The translations under genes and the position numbers were made by a program. A DNA stretch of 64,000 bases, taken from Brooklawnia sp963780175 (GTDB lineage: Bacteria; Actinomycetota; Actinomycetes; Propionibacteriales; Propionibacteriaceae). Under the pieces are notes generated by a model. It saw only the letters and a program-made list of their open reading frames with translations. It had not been told where the DNA came from and did not search any database. Each line of letters starts with the position of its first letter. Position 1 is the first letter of the stretch. Below, in pieces: positions 37,115 through 45,281 of this stretch. The stretch is taken from assembly GCA_963780175.1 (NCBI GenBank), contig CAWAAT010000001.1, positions 496,001-560,000 of the forward strand, read 5' to 3'.

Positions 37115-37555
37115 ATGAAGCTGGCATTCGGCTGCGATCCCAACGCGACTGATCTCAAGCAAGCCCTGATGGCCAAGGCCGAATCCCTCGGCCACGAGGT
37201 GGTCGATTTCGGTTCTGACGACCCCATTTACGCCAACGTCGCCGCGGACGTCGCGCGTGCCGTGGCCGCCGGTGAGGCCGACCGTGGTGTCGTGGTGTGC
37301 GGCACCGGCATCGGCGTCTCGATCTCGGCCAACAAGGTCAAGGGCGCCTACTGCGCGCTGCTGGCGGACGCCTACTCAGCACAGCGCGCTACTCTCAGCA
37401 ACAACGCCAACATGATTGCCATGGGCTCCCAGACAATGGGCGTCGAGTCCGCCAAGGTTCTGCTTGAGCAGTATCTGGCCAACAGCTTCGATCCGAACTC
37501 CCGCAGCGGCGCCAAGGTCGCCCGCATCAAGGAGATCGAGGCCGAGCAACTGTGA
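37115..37555 (+). CDS. RpiB/LacA/LacB family sugar-phosphate isomerase
   Basis: 146-residue isomerase of the RpiB superfamily, which interconverts aldose and ketose phosphates (ribose-5-P, allose-6-P, galactose-6-P, or erythrose/erythrulose-4-P in EryI). The active-site region shows DRGVVVCGTGIGVSISANK with the catalytic Cys and the anion-binding GTGIG loop, followed by AYSAQRATLSNNANMIAMG. CAGGAGG precedes the ATG. The stop overlaps the GTG of the transketolase N-subunit. The substrate is probably a C4-C6 sugar phosphate made by a kinase of this locus. Confidence 0.9.
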   Translation: MKLAFGCDPNATDLKQALMAKAESLGHEVVDFGSDDPIYANVAADVARAVAAGEADRGVVVCGTGIGVSISANKVKGAYCALLADAYSAQRATLSNNANMIAMGSQTMGVESAKVLLEQYLANSFDPNSRSGAKVARIKEIEAEQL

Positions 37556-38445
37556 CTGATCGGGTAGCCACCCTCGAGCTCGTTGCTGCCCGATGTCGGC
37601 GCAACGTCGTCCGGATGATCGAGGCTGGCCACTCAGGCCATCTGGGCGGGGCGCTGTCGGCGATCGACATCATCACCGCGCTGTACTTCGACGTCCTGAA
37701 CATCGACCCTGCCCGCCCAGACCGGGCCGACCGTGACAGGTTCCTGTTGAGCGCCGGCCACAAGGCGATGGGTCAGTACGCGGTGCTTGCTGAACGCGGG
37801 TTCTTCGACAAGTCAACCCTGGACACATACGGCGCGATGAAGACCGCGCTGGGTGGTCACCCGGACATGCACAAGTTGCCGGGAGTCGAGGGCAACACCG
37901 GGGCCCTGGGCCATGGCCTGTCCATCTCGGTTGGCATGGCCCTGGGCCTACGGCTGGCCGGGGCGAAGGCACGGGTGTTCACGCTGATGGGTGACGGCGA
38001 GTTGCCCGAGGGCTCCAACTGGGAGGCCGCGGCGGCTGCTGCCCATCACAAGGTGGACTCGCTGGTGGCGATCGTCGACAACAACGACATGCAAATCAGC
38101 GGTCGCGTCGGCGACGTCATGAACATGGCACCGATCGCCGGGAAGTTCGAGGCTTTCGGCTGGTCCAGCCGCGAGATCGATGGCAATGACATGACCCAGG
38201 TGCTCGAGGCCTTGAAGGCCACTCCCTTCACTCCTGGAAAGCCCAGCGTCATCGTCGCCCACACCCGTAAGGCCCGCGGCATCAGTTTTGCCGAGGACGT
38301 GCTCGCCTACCACTACTGGAAGCCGTCGGCCGAAGAACTTCAGCGGGCTGTTGATGAACTCGACCAGTCCATCGCCGAGCTTGAGGGTCGCGTTCACGCA
38401 CAGTCCGGTGCCTCCGTCGAGCAGGAAGGGCAGGTGTTGGCATGA
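37552..38445 (+). CDS. transketolase, N-terminal (TPP-binding) subunit
   Basis: 297-residue N-terminal half of a split transketolase. The TPP/Mg motif runs from GDGELPEGSNWE near residue 145 to IVDNND; GHSGHLGGALSAIDI and LSAGHKAMGQYA are typical. It needs the next gene for activity. GTGA overlap with the RpiB-like gene and ATGA overlap with the C-subunit gene imply equal production. Split transketolases are used for dedicated pathways such as apulose phosphate or other special ketoses, besides ordinary pentose phosphate metabolism. Confidence 0.93.
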   Translation: MTDRVATLELVAARCRRNVVRMIEAGHSGHLGGALSAIDIITALYFDVLNIDPARPDRADRDRFLLSAGHKAMGQYAVLAERGFFDKSTLDTYGAMKTALGGHPDMHKLPGVEGNTGALGHGLSISVGMALGLRLAGAKARVFTLMGDGELPEGSNWEAAAAAAHHKVDSLVAIVDNNDMQISGRVGDVMNMAPIAGKFEAFGWSSREIDGNDMTQVLEALKATPFTPGKPSVIVAHTRKARGISFAEDVLAYHYWKPSAEELQRAVDELDQSIAELEGRVHAQSGASVEQEGQVLA

Positions 38446-39374
38446 GCACGCTGACTGACCCGCGCAAGGAGTTCGGACGCGCGGTGACCGCGCTGGCCGC
38501 GAACGACGACAGGATCGTCGTTCTGTCTGCTGACTCCGGTAACAGCTCGGGGTTCGGCGACTTCGCCAAGAACTACCCCGAACGCTACTTCGAGTTCGGC
38601 ATCATGGAGCAGGGTGTCACCGGCATCGCGTCCGGCCTGGCGACCACGGGACTGATTCCGGTATTCGCCGCGATTGCCCCGTTCGTGACCAGCCGCAGCT
38701 ACGAGATGGTGCGCAACGACCTGGGCTACATGCGCCAGAACGCCAAGATCGTCGGGCGCAACGGCGGGTTCACCTACTCCGATCTGGGTGCCACACACCA
38801 CTCTCTCGAGGATTTCGCCATCATGCGGATGATCCCCGGGTTGGTGGTATTTGCACCGAGCGACCCGGGCGAGATCCGCAGCTGTGTCGCAGCGATGATC
38901 GAGCACGTCGGGCCGACCTACCTGCGCATCGGGGCCCAGCCGCTGCCGGACCTCTTCCCCGAGGAACCGGTGAAGATCGGCAAGGCTCGCCATCTGCGAC
39001 AGGGCTCCGATGTCACCGTCGTCACCACCGGATACGTGTCAATCCAGACCGTCCAGGCGGTCGAGGATCTGGTGGCCAGCGGCATCTCGGTCGACCTGAT
39101 CGGTGTTCCGACCCCGTCGCATCTGGACGCCGACTTGATCTGCGCGTCTGCGGCTCGAACCGGGGCTGTGGTCAGCGTCGAGGAGCACTACGTCACGGGG
39201 GGCCTGGGAGGCGCCCTGGCCGAACTCCTGGCGCGCGAACAGCCGACCAGGATGGCAATGCTCGGCGTCCCGCACGCCTACGCACCCTCCGGGCCGTACC
39301 AGGGCCTCCTGGAGTACGCGGGTCTGGACGCCGCGGGCATCGCGCGCACGGTGCAGGAGTTCCTCTCCCGGTAA
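38442..39374 (+). CDS. transketolase, C-terminal (PYR) subunit
   Basis: 310-residue partner of the preceding gene, with the pyrimidine-binding domain (about 1-165) and the transketolase C-terminal domain. The catalytic Glu that activates TPP lies in FEFGIMEQGVTGIASGLA. GLATTGLIPVFAAIAPFVTSR and GGFTYSDLGATHHSLED are family-typical. Together the two subunits transfer a two-carbon ketol group between sugar phosphates. A hairpin follows the stop. Confidence 0.93.
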   Translation: MSTLTDPRKEFGRAVTALAANDDRIVVLSADSGNSSGFGDFAKNYPERYFEFGIMEQGVTGIASGLATTGLIPVFAAIAPFVTSRSYEMVRNDLGYMRQNAKIVGRNGGFTYSDLGATHHSLEDFAIMRMIPGLVVFAPSDPGEIRSCVAAMIEHVGPTYLRIGAQPLPDLFPEEPVKIGKARHLRQGSDVTVVTTGYVSIQTVQAVEDLVASGISVDLIGVPTPSHLDADLICASAARTGAVVSVEEHYVTGGLGGALAELLAREQPTRMAMLGVPHAYAPSGPYQGLLEYAGLDAAGIARTVQEFLSR

Positions 39375-39393
39375 TGTCACGGACAACCCGCTG

Positions 39394-39428
39394 AGAGGGC
39401 CGTCGTCCCCCGCGGATGGCGGCCCTCT
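39394..39428 (+). terminator. hairpin after the transketolase genes
   Basis: Stem of nine pairs, AGAGGGCCG / CGGCCCTCT, with a 17-base loop and no U-tract. Likely terminator of the rpiB-tkt unit; the kinase gene starts 170 bp later. Confidence 0.55.
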
Positions 39429-39476
39429 CTGCATGTGGACTGAGCCTCTCGACGGACGGCTCGAGCGTGGATCGTG

Positions 39477-39482
39477 TATGAT
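39477..39482 (+). promoter_or_regulatory. candidate -10 element for the dhaK-dhaL gene
   Basis: TATGAT about 118 bp before the kinase ATG, after the hairpin at 39394-39428. It is the most A/T-rich spot in the gap. No convincing -35 at 17 bp, so tentative. Confidence 0.3.
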
Positions 39483-39599
39483 TTGAATACCCGAGCTGGA
39501 TCACCAAACGCGCGGGCGGCCGGCCAGCCGACGCCTCGGGCTCCCAGCTGACAGTCCCCAAACCCGACGCTGGTTGCGTCCGTACCGGAGGAGTCACCG

Positions 39600-41330
39600 A
39601 TGACTCGTGTGTTCAACGATCCGTCAAACTTCGCTCTCGACGCCCTGTCAGGAATGACGTCGGCCTACCCGCAGTACCTCAAGCAGGTGCACGGCGGCGC
39701 CGTTCGCGCGACCGCCAGCCCTGAAGGGCAGGTGTCGGTGGTCGTTGGCGGAGGCTCGGGCCACTACCCCGCGTTCGCGGCCTGGGTCGGACCCGGAATG
39801 GCCCACGGTGCCGTGTGCGGCAATGTTTTCGCCTCACCGTCCGCGTCACAGGCCTACGCCGTGGCCAAGGCCGCCGACAATGGCGGCGGGATCATCATCG
39901 CCTACGGGAACTATGCCGGCGACGTGTTGCACTTCGGTCAGGCCGCCGAGCGGTTGCGGGCAGAGGGCTACGACGTTCGCACCATAGAGGTGTCTGACGA
40001 CGTCGCGTCGGCTCCTCGAGATCAGCTTCGCAAGCGCCGCGGAGTGTGCGGCGACGTTGTCGTGTTCAAGATCGCCGGGGCGGCGGCCGAGCGCGGCCAC
40101 ACGCTCGACGAGGTCGAGGAGATCGTCTGGCGGGCCAACGACCGCACCCGTTCACTGGGCGTCGCGTTCGACGGCTGCACGCTGCCCGGCGCATCCGAAC
40201 CCCTCTTCCACGTGCCCGCCGGCCAGATGTCGGTCGGCCTGGGTGTGCATGGCGAACCGGGCGTCTACGAGGTCCCGATGGGAACGGCTGGCGAGATCGC
40301 CGACCTGCTGGTCGACGGCGTGCTGGCCGAGGCGCCTCAGATCGGCACCGACGGGTACTCCGGACGCGCGATCGTGCTGCTCAATGGTCTGGGAACCGTC
40401 AAGCCCGAGGAGTTGTTCGTCACCTGGAACCGGGTCAGCGAACGCCTCGACGAGGCGGGCATCACCCCGGTGCTGCCCGAGGTTGGAGAGCTGATGACCA
40501 GCCTGGACATGGCGGGGGTGTCACTCACGATCACCTTCCTGGACGATGAGCTCGAGAGTCTCTGGGGCGACCCGGTCGACACGATCGCGCTGCGCAGGGG
40601 TGCGGTCAGCGAGCGATCCGAGCGACAGGTGCACGAAGCCGCCCGGGACGCCGACGAACCCATCGTCCCGGGCAGCGAGGCGTCCCAGGGGCTGGCGACC
40701 AAGGTATTGGCCGCGCTCGAGGTCATCCACCAGACGACCGTCGACAGGGAGAACGAGTGGGGGCGGCTGGACGCCATCGCCGGAGACGGCGACCACGGCC
40801 AGGGAATGCGCTTCGGCGCCACCGGCGCCGTGGAGACCGCACGCCAGGCCGCCACGGCCGGCGCCGGCGCGGGCACCCTGCTGGTGCGCGCAGGTGCCCA
40901 GTGGGCCGAGAGCGCGGGAGGCACCTCCGGAGCCCTGTGGGGCTCGATGCTCACCGCGCTTGGCGGAGTGCTGGGCGACCAGGATGACGCCACCGCCTCG
41001 GCAGTGGTTTCCGGGGTACGCGAAGCCGTCGACGCCGTGCAGCGTCTGGGTGGAGCCAAGCCCGGCGACAAGACGATGGTTGATGCCCTGGTGCCGTTCA
41101 CCCAGACCCTCACCGCCCAGCACGAGGCAGGGGTTCCGCTCGCCGAAGCCTGGCAGCTCGCCACCACGGCCGCACGACAGGCCGCCGACGAGACCGCCAA
41201 CGTCACGTCCAAGCTTGGCAGGTCCCGGGTGCTGGGCGAGAAGTCTCTCGGCGTACCGGATCCCGGCGCCATCTCATTCAGCATGCTCATGCAGGCCTTG
41301 GCCGACGCCGGTACCTTCGACGCCGACTGA
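39600..41330 (+). CDS. fused DhaK-DhaL kinase (dihydroxyacetone/erythrulose kinase family)
   Basis: 576-residue ATP-dependent ketose kinase with both parts in one chain. The DhaK part (about 1-335) has GGGSGHYPAF, NYAGDVLHFGQA and His217 in GLGVHGEPGVYE, the residue that binds the ketone covalently. The DhaL part (about 365-572) has the nucleotide and Mg loop AGDGDHGQGM and AGGTSGALWG. Family members act on dihydroxyacetone or on erythruloses (LerK, DerK). GGAGGAG precedes the ATG. With the transketolase and RpiB-like genes this points to a C3-C5 ketose. Confidence 0.93.
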   Translation: MTRVFNDPSNFALDALSGMTSAYPQYLKQVHGGAVRATASPEGQVSVVVGGGSGHYPAFAAWVGPGMAHGAVCGNVFASPSASQAYAVAKAADNGGGIIIAYGNYAGDVLHFGQAAERLRAEGYDVRTIEVSDDVASAPRDQLRKRRGVCGDVVVFKIAGAAAERGHTLDEVEEIVWRANDRTRSLGVAFDGCTLPGASEPLFHVPAGQMSVGLGVHGEPGVYEVPMGTAGEIADLLVDGVLAEAPQIGTDGYSGRAIVLLNGLGTVKPEELFVTWNRVSERLDEAGITPVLPEVGELMTSLDMAGVSLTITFLDDELESLWGDPVDTIALRRGAVSERSERQVHEAARDADEPIVPGSEASQGLATKVLAALEVIHQTTVDRENEWGRLDAIAGDGDHGQGMRFGATGAVETARQAATAGAGAGTLLVRAGAQWAESAGGTSGALWGSMLTALGGVLGDQDDATASAVVSGVREAVDAVQRLGGAKPGDKTMVDALVPFTQTLTAQHEAGVPLAEAWQLATTAARQAADETANVTSKLGRSRVLGEKSLGVPDPGAISFSMLMQALADAGTFDAD

Positions 41331-41354
41331 ACCACCCAGACTCACAGGAGAACC

Positions 41355-42644
41355 GTGAAGACCTCTCTCAACCTGATTCTCGACGACATTGCCCTGCCCC
41401 GGTTCGCCAGGGTGGCACAGCATCTGCCTGCTCCAACCCTGGACGACATCCCAGCGCGGATCAACGAGCAGTTGGCCGGTCCGGAGTTCAGCGACACTGT
41501 GCAGCCCGGCCAGCGGATCGGGATCACGGCCGGCAGCCGCGGCATCGCCAACATGCCACTGATCGTCCGCATCCTGGCCGACTGGGTGAAGTCGAAGGGC
41601 GCCACCCCGGTGGTCATCCCGGCGATGGGCAGCCACGGTGGGGCCACCGCCGAGGGCCAGCTCGAGATGCTGATGGGGATGGGCTTCACGCCAGAGGTGA
41701 CCGGCTGCGAGATCGTCTCCAGCCTCGACGTCACCGAACTTGGCCAGGTGGACGGTTTGCGGGTGCTGTACTCCTGCGACGCTCTCAACTGTGATGGCCT
41801 GATCCTCACCAACCGCGTGAAGGCGCACACCGACATCGTGGGACGTATCGAGTCGGGCCTTTTCAAGATGGCCGCCATCGGCGTGGGCAAGCATCAAGGG
41901 GCGTTGCAGGCGCATAGCAGAGGCCTGCACCGCGCGGGCGAGATGGTCGAGAAGATCGCCCCGGTGATGTTCCGCGAGGCCAACATCATCTTCGGTTGCG
42001 CCGTGCTCGAGAACGCCCTGGACCAGACCCGCGATGTGGTGCTGATTCCGACCGACAAGATCGAACAGGTCGAACCGGAGCTGCTTGCCGAGAGCCGCCA
42101 GCACCTGCCGAAGTTGCTCATCCATGACATCGACGTGCTCGTGGTCGATTGGATGGGCAAGAACATCTCCGGCGACGGTATGGATCCCAACGTCCTGGGG
42201 CGTTCGGTGATCGGGGTCAAGAATCCCGAGATGAACGTCAACCAGATCGTGGTCCTCGACATCACACCGGAGTCGCACGGCAACGCCACAGGTCTGGGGT
42301 TGGCCGACGTCACGACCAAACGGATGTTCGACAAGATCGACTTCACCGCGATGTTCACCAACGGGGTCACGTCGAACGGTGTCGCGGGTTCACGGATCGC
42401 GCCCGTTCATGCCCAACCAGAAGATGGCGATCCAGTGCGCGCCCGGCTCACGCTGGAGCCTGATCTGGACAAGCTGCGGATCGTCCGGATCGAGGACACC
42501 CTGGACGTCGCGGAGATCTGGGTGTCCGAGGCGTTGCTGGACGAGGTGGCCGCCAACCCGGCGCTCACCCAGCTGAGCGAACCGGTCGAATTGGAGTTCG
42601 ACGAGAACGGAGACCTGTTCGCCGACGGTGCACCCGCGCACTGA
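41355..42644 (+). CDS. LarA-like (lactate racemase N-domain) protein
   Basis: 429-residue protein related to the catalytic domain of nickel-dependent lactate racemase LarA (DUF2088). It shows GITAGSRGIANMP, VIPAMGSHGGATAEGQ and VKAHTDIVGRIESGLFKM followed by IGVGKHQGA. These are family blocks holding histidines and a lysine that could hold the nickel-pincer cofactor. Superfamily members racemise or epimerise 2-hydroxy acids. No cofactor genes (larB, larC, larE) are in the window. GTG start at 41355 with AGGAG before it; 24 bp after the kinase gene, so same operon. A C-terminal part of about 60 residues is acidic. Confidence 0.8.
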   Translation: MKTSLNLILDDIALPRFARVAQHLPAPTLDDIPARINEQLAGPEFSDTVQPGQRIGITAGSRGIANMPLIVRILADWVKSKGATPVVIPAMGSHGGATAEGQLEMLMGMGFTPEVTGCEIVSSLDVTELGQVDGLRVLYSCDALNCDGLILTNRVKAHTDIVGRIESGLFKMAAIGVGKHQGALQAHSRGLHRAGEMVEKIAPVMFREANIIFGCAVLENALDQTRDVVLIPTDKIEQVEPELLAESRQHLPKLLIHDIDVLVVDWMGKNISGDGMDPNVLGRSVIGVKNPEMNVNQIVVLDITPESHGNATGLGLADVTTKRMFDKIDFTAMFTNGVTSNGVAGSRIAPVHAQPEDGDPVRARLTLEPDLDKLRIVRIEDTLDVAEIWVSEALLDEVAANPALTQLSEPVELEFDENGDLFADGAPAH

Positions 42645-42683
42645 CGTCGGGGACGGCTCATCACCCGACCTGCACACATGGCA

Positions 42684-42715
42684 GATCGGCCCCCGAGCCT
42701 TTGGCTGGGGGCGAT
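42684..42715. terminator. bidirectional terminator between convergent genes
   Basis: Imperfect hairpin pairing GATCGGCCCCCGAGCC with GGCTGGGGGCGATC around a short T-rich loop, in the 96-bp gap between the LarA-like gene and the isomerase gene. Confidence 0.6.
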
Positions 42716-42740
42716 CGCCTTGTTGTCGGGATCGAAGTTG

Positions 42741-43673
42741 TCAGACCAGCTTGGTGCGCAGCACCGAGCGCAGATACTCCCGCGACTGGGCCAGGTTCCA
42801 CAACGAATCGGATCCGTAGTGCTCGACCATGAAAGGCCCGTTGAATCCGAGTTCCAGACCGCGAGCGATGATCGGACGGTAGTTCACGTAGCCACCACCG
42901 AGCGGTGAGGGATGCGTGGCGTAGGCACCGGTGGCCGGATCAAAGTCGCGCGTGTAGTTCTTGATGTGCCAGTAGTTGGTGTACGGCAGCATTTTCTCGA
43001 ACGCCTCGGTGATCGGTTCGAGCGGGCGATGCAGCCGCACCAGGTTACCGAGATCCGGGTTGAGCCCACAGGCCGGATGGTTGACGTCCTTGACAAACTG
43101 GACGGCACCGTCCGAACTGCCGATGTAGGTGTCCTCGTACATCTCCAGGCTGATCTGGATGCCCACCGATTCGGCGTGCTCGGCCAGTTCGCGGATCCGG
43201 TTGACAGCCAGAGCGTAGATCTGGGGGTCATCGGAATCCTTGAATCCGTCAGCAAGCCAGAACCAGACGGCGGCGTTCTGCGCCGCAGTGGTGGCCTGGA
43301 AGAAACCGAATGACACGATCTCGGCACCCAGTTCAACGGCAGAGTCAATCACCCGGTGGCCGTAGGCCAGGTACTCTTCGCCGCGCTGGGCGTCCACCAC
43401 AGACTTGCGAGAGGTCGAGATGGCGGGAACAGTCAGGTTGGTGTCAGTCATGACCTGCTTGAAGTCCTGCAGCCGCTCGGCAGACAGGTCACCGACTCGT
43501 ACCCATACGTCCAGCGGATCCATCTCGGTGAAGCCCATCATCGAGACTTCACGCATCTGCTTGAACCACTCCTGGGGATCGGCGTCCTGGATGGGACCCC
43601 CCTTGGAATCGAGATTGCCGAACAGCAGCATCGGGCAGGCGATGGGCCAGTTTTCGGCGGTGTATCTAGCCAT
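42741..43673 (-). CDS. TIM-barrel sugar isomerase/epimerase (AP endonuclease 2 family)
   Basis: 310-residue xylose-isomerase-like TIM barrel. Metal ligands fit the family: Glu in ISLEMYED, Asp in GLNPDLGN, His in YWHIKNY and Glu in FMVEHYGSD. Such enzymes isomerise or epimerise sugars, hydroxypyruvate or keto-inositols, and some decarboxylate branched keto sugar acids. Two starts are possible: GTG 43706 overlapping the upstream stop, or ATG 43673 with AAGGAG nine bases before. I chose the latter. It forms a two-gene operon with the dehydrogenase gene, opposite in direction to both flanking operons. Confidence 0.85.
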   Translation of the reverse strand: MARYTAENWPIACPMLLFGNLDSKGGPIQDADPQEWFKQMREVSMMGFTEMDPLDVWVRVGDLSAERLQDFKQVMTDTNLTVPAISTSRKSVVDAQRGEEYLAYGHRVIDSAVELGAEIVSFGFFQATTAAQNAAVWFWLADGFKDSDDPQIYALAVNRIRELAEHAESVGIQISLEMYEDTYIGSSDGAVQFVKDVNHPACGLNPDLGNLVRLHRPLEPITEAFEKMLPYTNYWHIKNYTRDFDPATGAYATHPSPLGGGYVNYRPIIARGLELGFNGPFMVEHYGSDSLWNLAQSREYLRSVLRTKLV

Positions 43674-43702
43674 GAATTCGGTCTCCTTCGTTGTTTCCGA
43701 GG

Positions 43703-44656
43703 TCACTTTACGCCGGGAGCCTGACCGAGTTCGGTCAGCAGCTGGGACAGCCGGGCGTAGGCGGTATTGCGGTAGGCGATGAGGTCCGAGGTGTCACCGG
43801 CCGGGATGACGAAGCCGCCACCGGACTTGGTACCCAGGTGACCATTCTCCACCAGTTCGATGAGTCCCTCGGGTGTGGCGAAGCGCTCACCGTAGTTGTC
43901 CTCGAAGGTGCGGAAGCAGTCGCGGTAGATGTCCAGCCCGGCCATGTCGGCGATGGCGAAAGGACCGAAGAACGGCAACCGGAAGCCAAATGTCGTCCGA
44001 ACGATGATGTCGACGTCTTCAGCAGTGGCCACTCCGTCGTCCACCAGGCTGATGGCCTCCTTGAGCAAGGCGTACTGCAGCCGGTTCAGCACGAAGCCGG
44101 GTGAGTCCTTCAGACGGGCCGGCAGCTTGCCAGTCTCCCTCACAAGGGCCTCCACCTCGGGCACGATCGCCTCGTCTGTGCCGGCGTGCGTGATGACCTC
44201 CACACCCGGGATGAAAGGTGAGGGGTTGGAGAAGTGGACCCCGAGGAAGCGGTCGGGCTTTGACAGCGACTTGGCCAGGTCGGTGATGGGCAGCGTCGAC
44301 GTGTTGGTGGCGATGATGGCCTCCGGCCGCGCGGCTGCCTCGATACGGCGCAGCACGGCATCCTTGATCTCGGGCTTCTCAGGTACGGCTTCCTCGATGA
44401 AGTCGGCGACAGAAACCGCTTGCTCGATGCTGTCCGCGGCGCTGAGGTTCTGTTCAACCAGGGCTGCCTGGCCGGGCAGGAAGAGACCGCGCTCCTCCCA
44501 GTCCTTGGCCTCGGCGATGAGACGGACAAGGTTGCGCTTGCTCACCTCGGCGTCAGCATCAGCGAGGATCACCGGGTGACCTGCGATGGCAAAAACCTGA
44601 GCGATCCCGCCTCCCATGTAACCTGCTCCAACGATGGCGATTGTATTGATGGTCAA
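43703..44656 (-). CDS. 3-hydroxyacyl-CoA dehydrogenase-like oxidoreductase
   Basis: 317-residue NAD-dependent 3-hydroxy acid dehydrogenase. The Rossmann motif GAGYMGGGIA is at residues 10-19; NTSTLPITDLA, GVHFSNPSPFIPGVEVI and SPGFVLNRLQYALLKEA are the substrate and catalytic blocks. The HFSNPSP...PGVEV form and the length resemble L-gulonate 3-dehydrogenase or carnitine dehydrogenase more than beta-oxidation enzymes, so a sugar acid is a reasonable guess. TTG start at 44656 with AAGGA seven bases before; a GTG at 44737 would add 27 unconserved residues. Confidence 0.87.
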   Translation of the reverse strand: MTINTIAIVGAGYMGGGIAQVFAIAGHPVILADADAEVSKRNLVRLIAEAKDWEERGLFLPGQAALVEQNLSAADSIEQAVSVADFIEEAVPEKPEIKDAVLRRIEAAARPEAIIATNTSTLPITDLAKSLSKPDRFLGVHFSNPSPFIPGVEVITHAGTDEAIVPEVEALVRETGKLPARLKDSPGFVLNRLQYALLKEAISLVDDGVATAEDVDIIVRTTFGFRLPFFGPFAIADMAGLDIYRDCFRTFEDNYGERFATPEGLIELVENGHLGTKSGGGFVIPAGDTSDLIAYRNTAYARLSQLLTELGQAPGVK

Positions 44657-44791
44657 GGTGTAGTCCTTCCGGTTGGGCAGTGTCGGCGGTCGTGAGGGGC
44701 CACCGGTGGTCACTTCCTGGGATGTGGTGAAGGTCACGAGCTTGGTTCGTACTGCTGGCCGAGTCTCCCATGACCAGGTGATAACTCAATG

Positions 44792-44992
44792 CTATAGGAA
44801 GTTTGAGCAGTCGGGAGCGTGTTGCCAGATAGGCATGCCAAACCGCAGCAAGACCGGGCACGTCGCTGGTGACCCTCCGGCATGGTCCCTCACCGGCACT
44901 GACGGCTTTCCGCGTGGCTGTAATGGACAGCCCAACACACCCCAACTCGCCATTCTTGACCTGATGGCATCGCTCATCTAGCCTATAGGAAG
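44792..44992. repeat. two direct copies of CTATAGGAAG (possible operator)
   Basis: Exact 10-bp repeats at 44792-44801 and 44983-44992, 191 bp apart and in the same orientation. The first lies inside a small inverted repeat (CTCAA ... TTGAG). The second overlaps the proposed -10 of the transporter operon. I saw no other copy in the window by eye. Confidence 0.5.
44956..44984 (+). promoter_or_regulatory. candidate promoter of the transporter operon
   Basis: TTGACC at 44956-44961 and TAGCCT at 44979-44984, 17 bp apart. It would give a leader of about 290 bases before the ATG. The downstream edge overlaps the second CTATAGGAAG copy, as expected for a repressor site. Confidence 0.4.
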
Positions 44993-45281
44993 ATGGGTCC
45001 AACGGGGTGACCGCTGGCGCCCACCAGCTGTACAGGAAGCACGGTATGCCATCACCACAGTCGGACAGCCGTCTCGTCCAATTTCTCTCACGGCCGGGGG
45101 CTGGACGACACCAAAACTTCGCCTTGCCGGCCCCAGGCTTCCACAACTCCACAATCCGTGCTTCCATTGGCAGGCACGCAATCCACACCCCGGTTCTTCC
45201 CGCACCACTGTTGGTCGGCGGGCCGGTTTCTCGGAGTCGGCGCACTCAGCACCGACTCACATCGACAAAGGAGCGATCCTC

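Larger units (their letters stand above)
44657..45281. other. 625-bp divergent control region
   Basis: No convincing gene. Short frames at 44673-44981 and 45007-45285 lack homology, ribosome binding sites and normal codon use. The stretch around 44780-45000 is less G/C-rich than the genes and holds two copies of CTATAGGAAG plus a promoter-like element. It must carry the promoters of the dehydrogenase/isomerase operon and the transporter operon. Confidence 0.75.

Noticed and set aside
44673..44981. 102-residue frame in the divergent control region
   Set aside because: No ribosome binding site, no recognisable family, and it overlaps the promoter-like elements and repeats.
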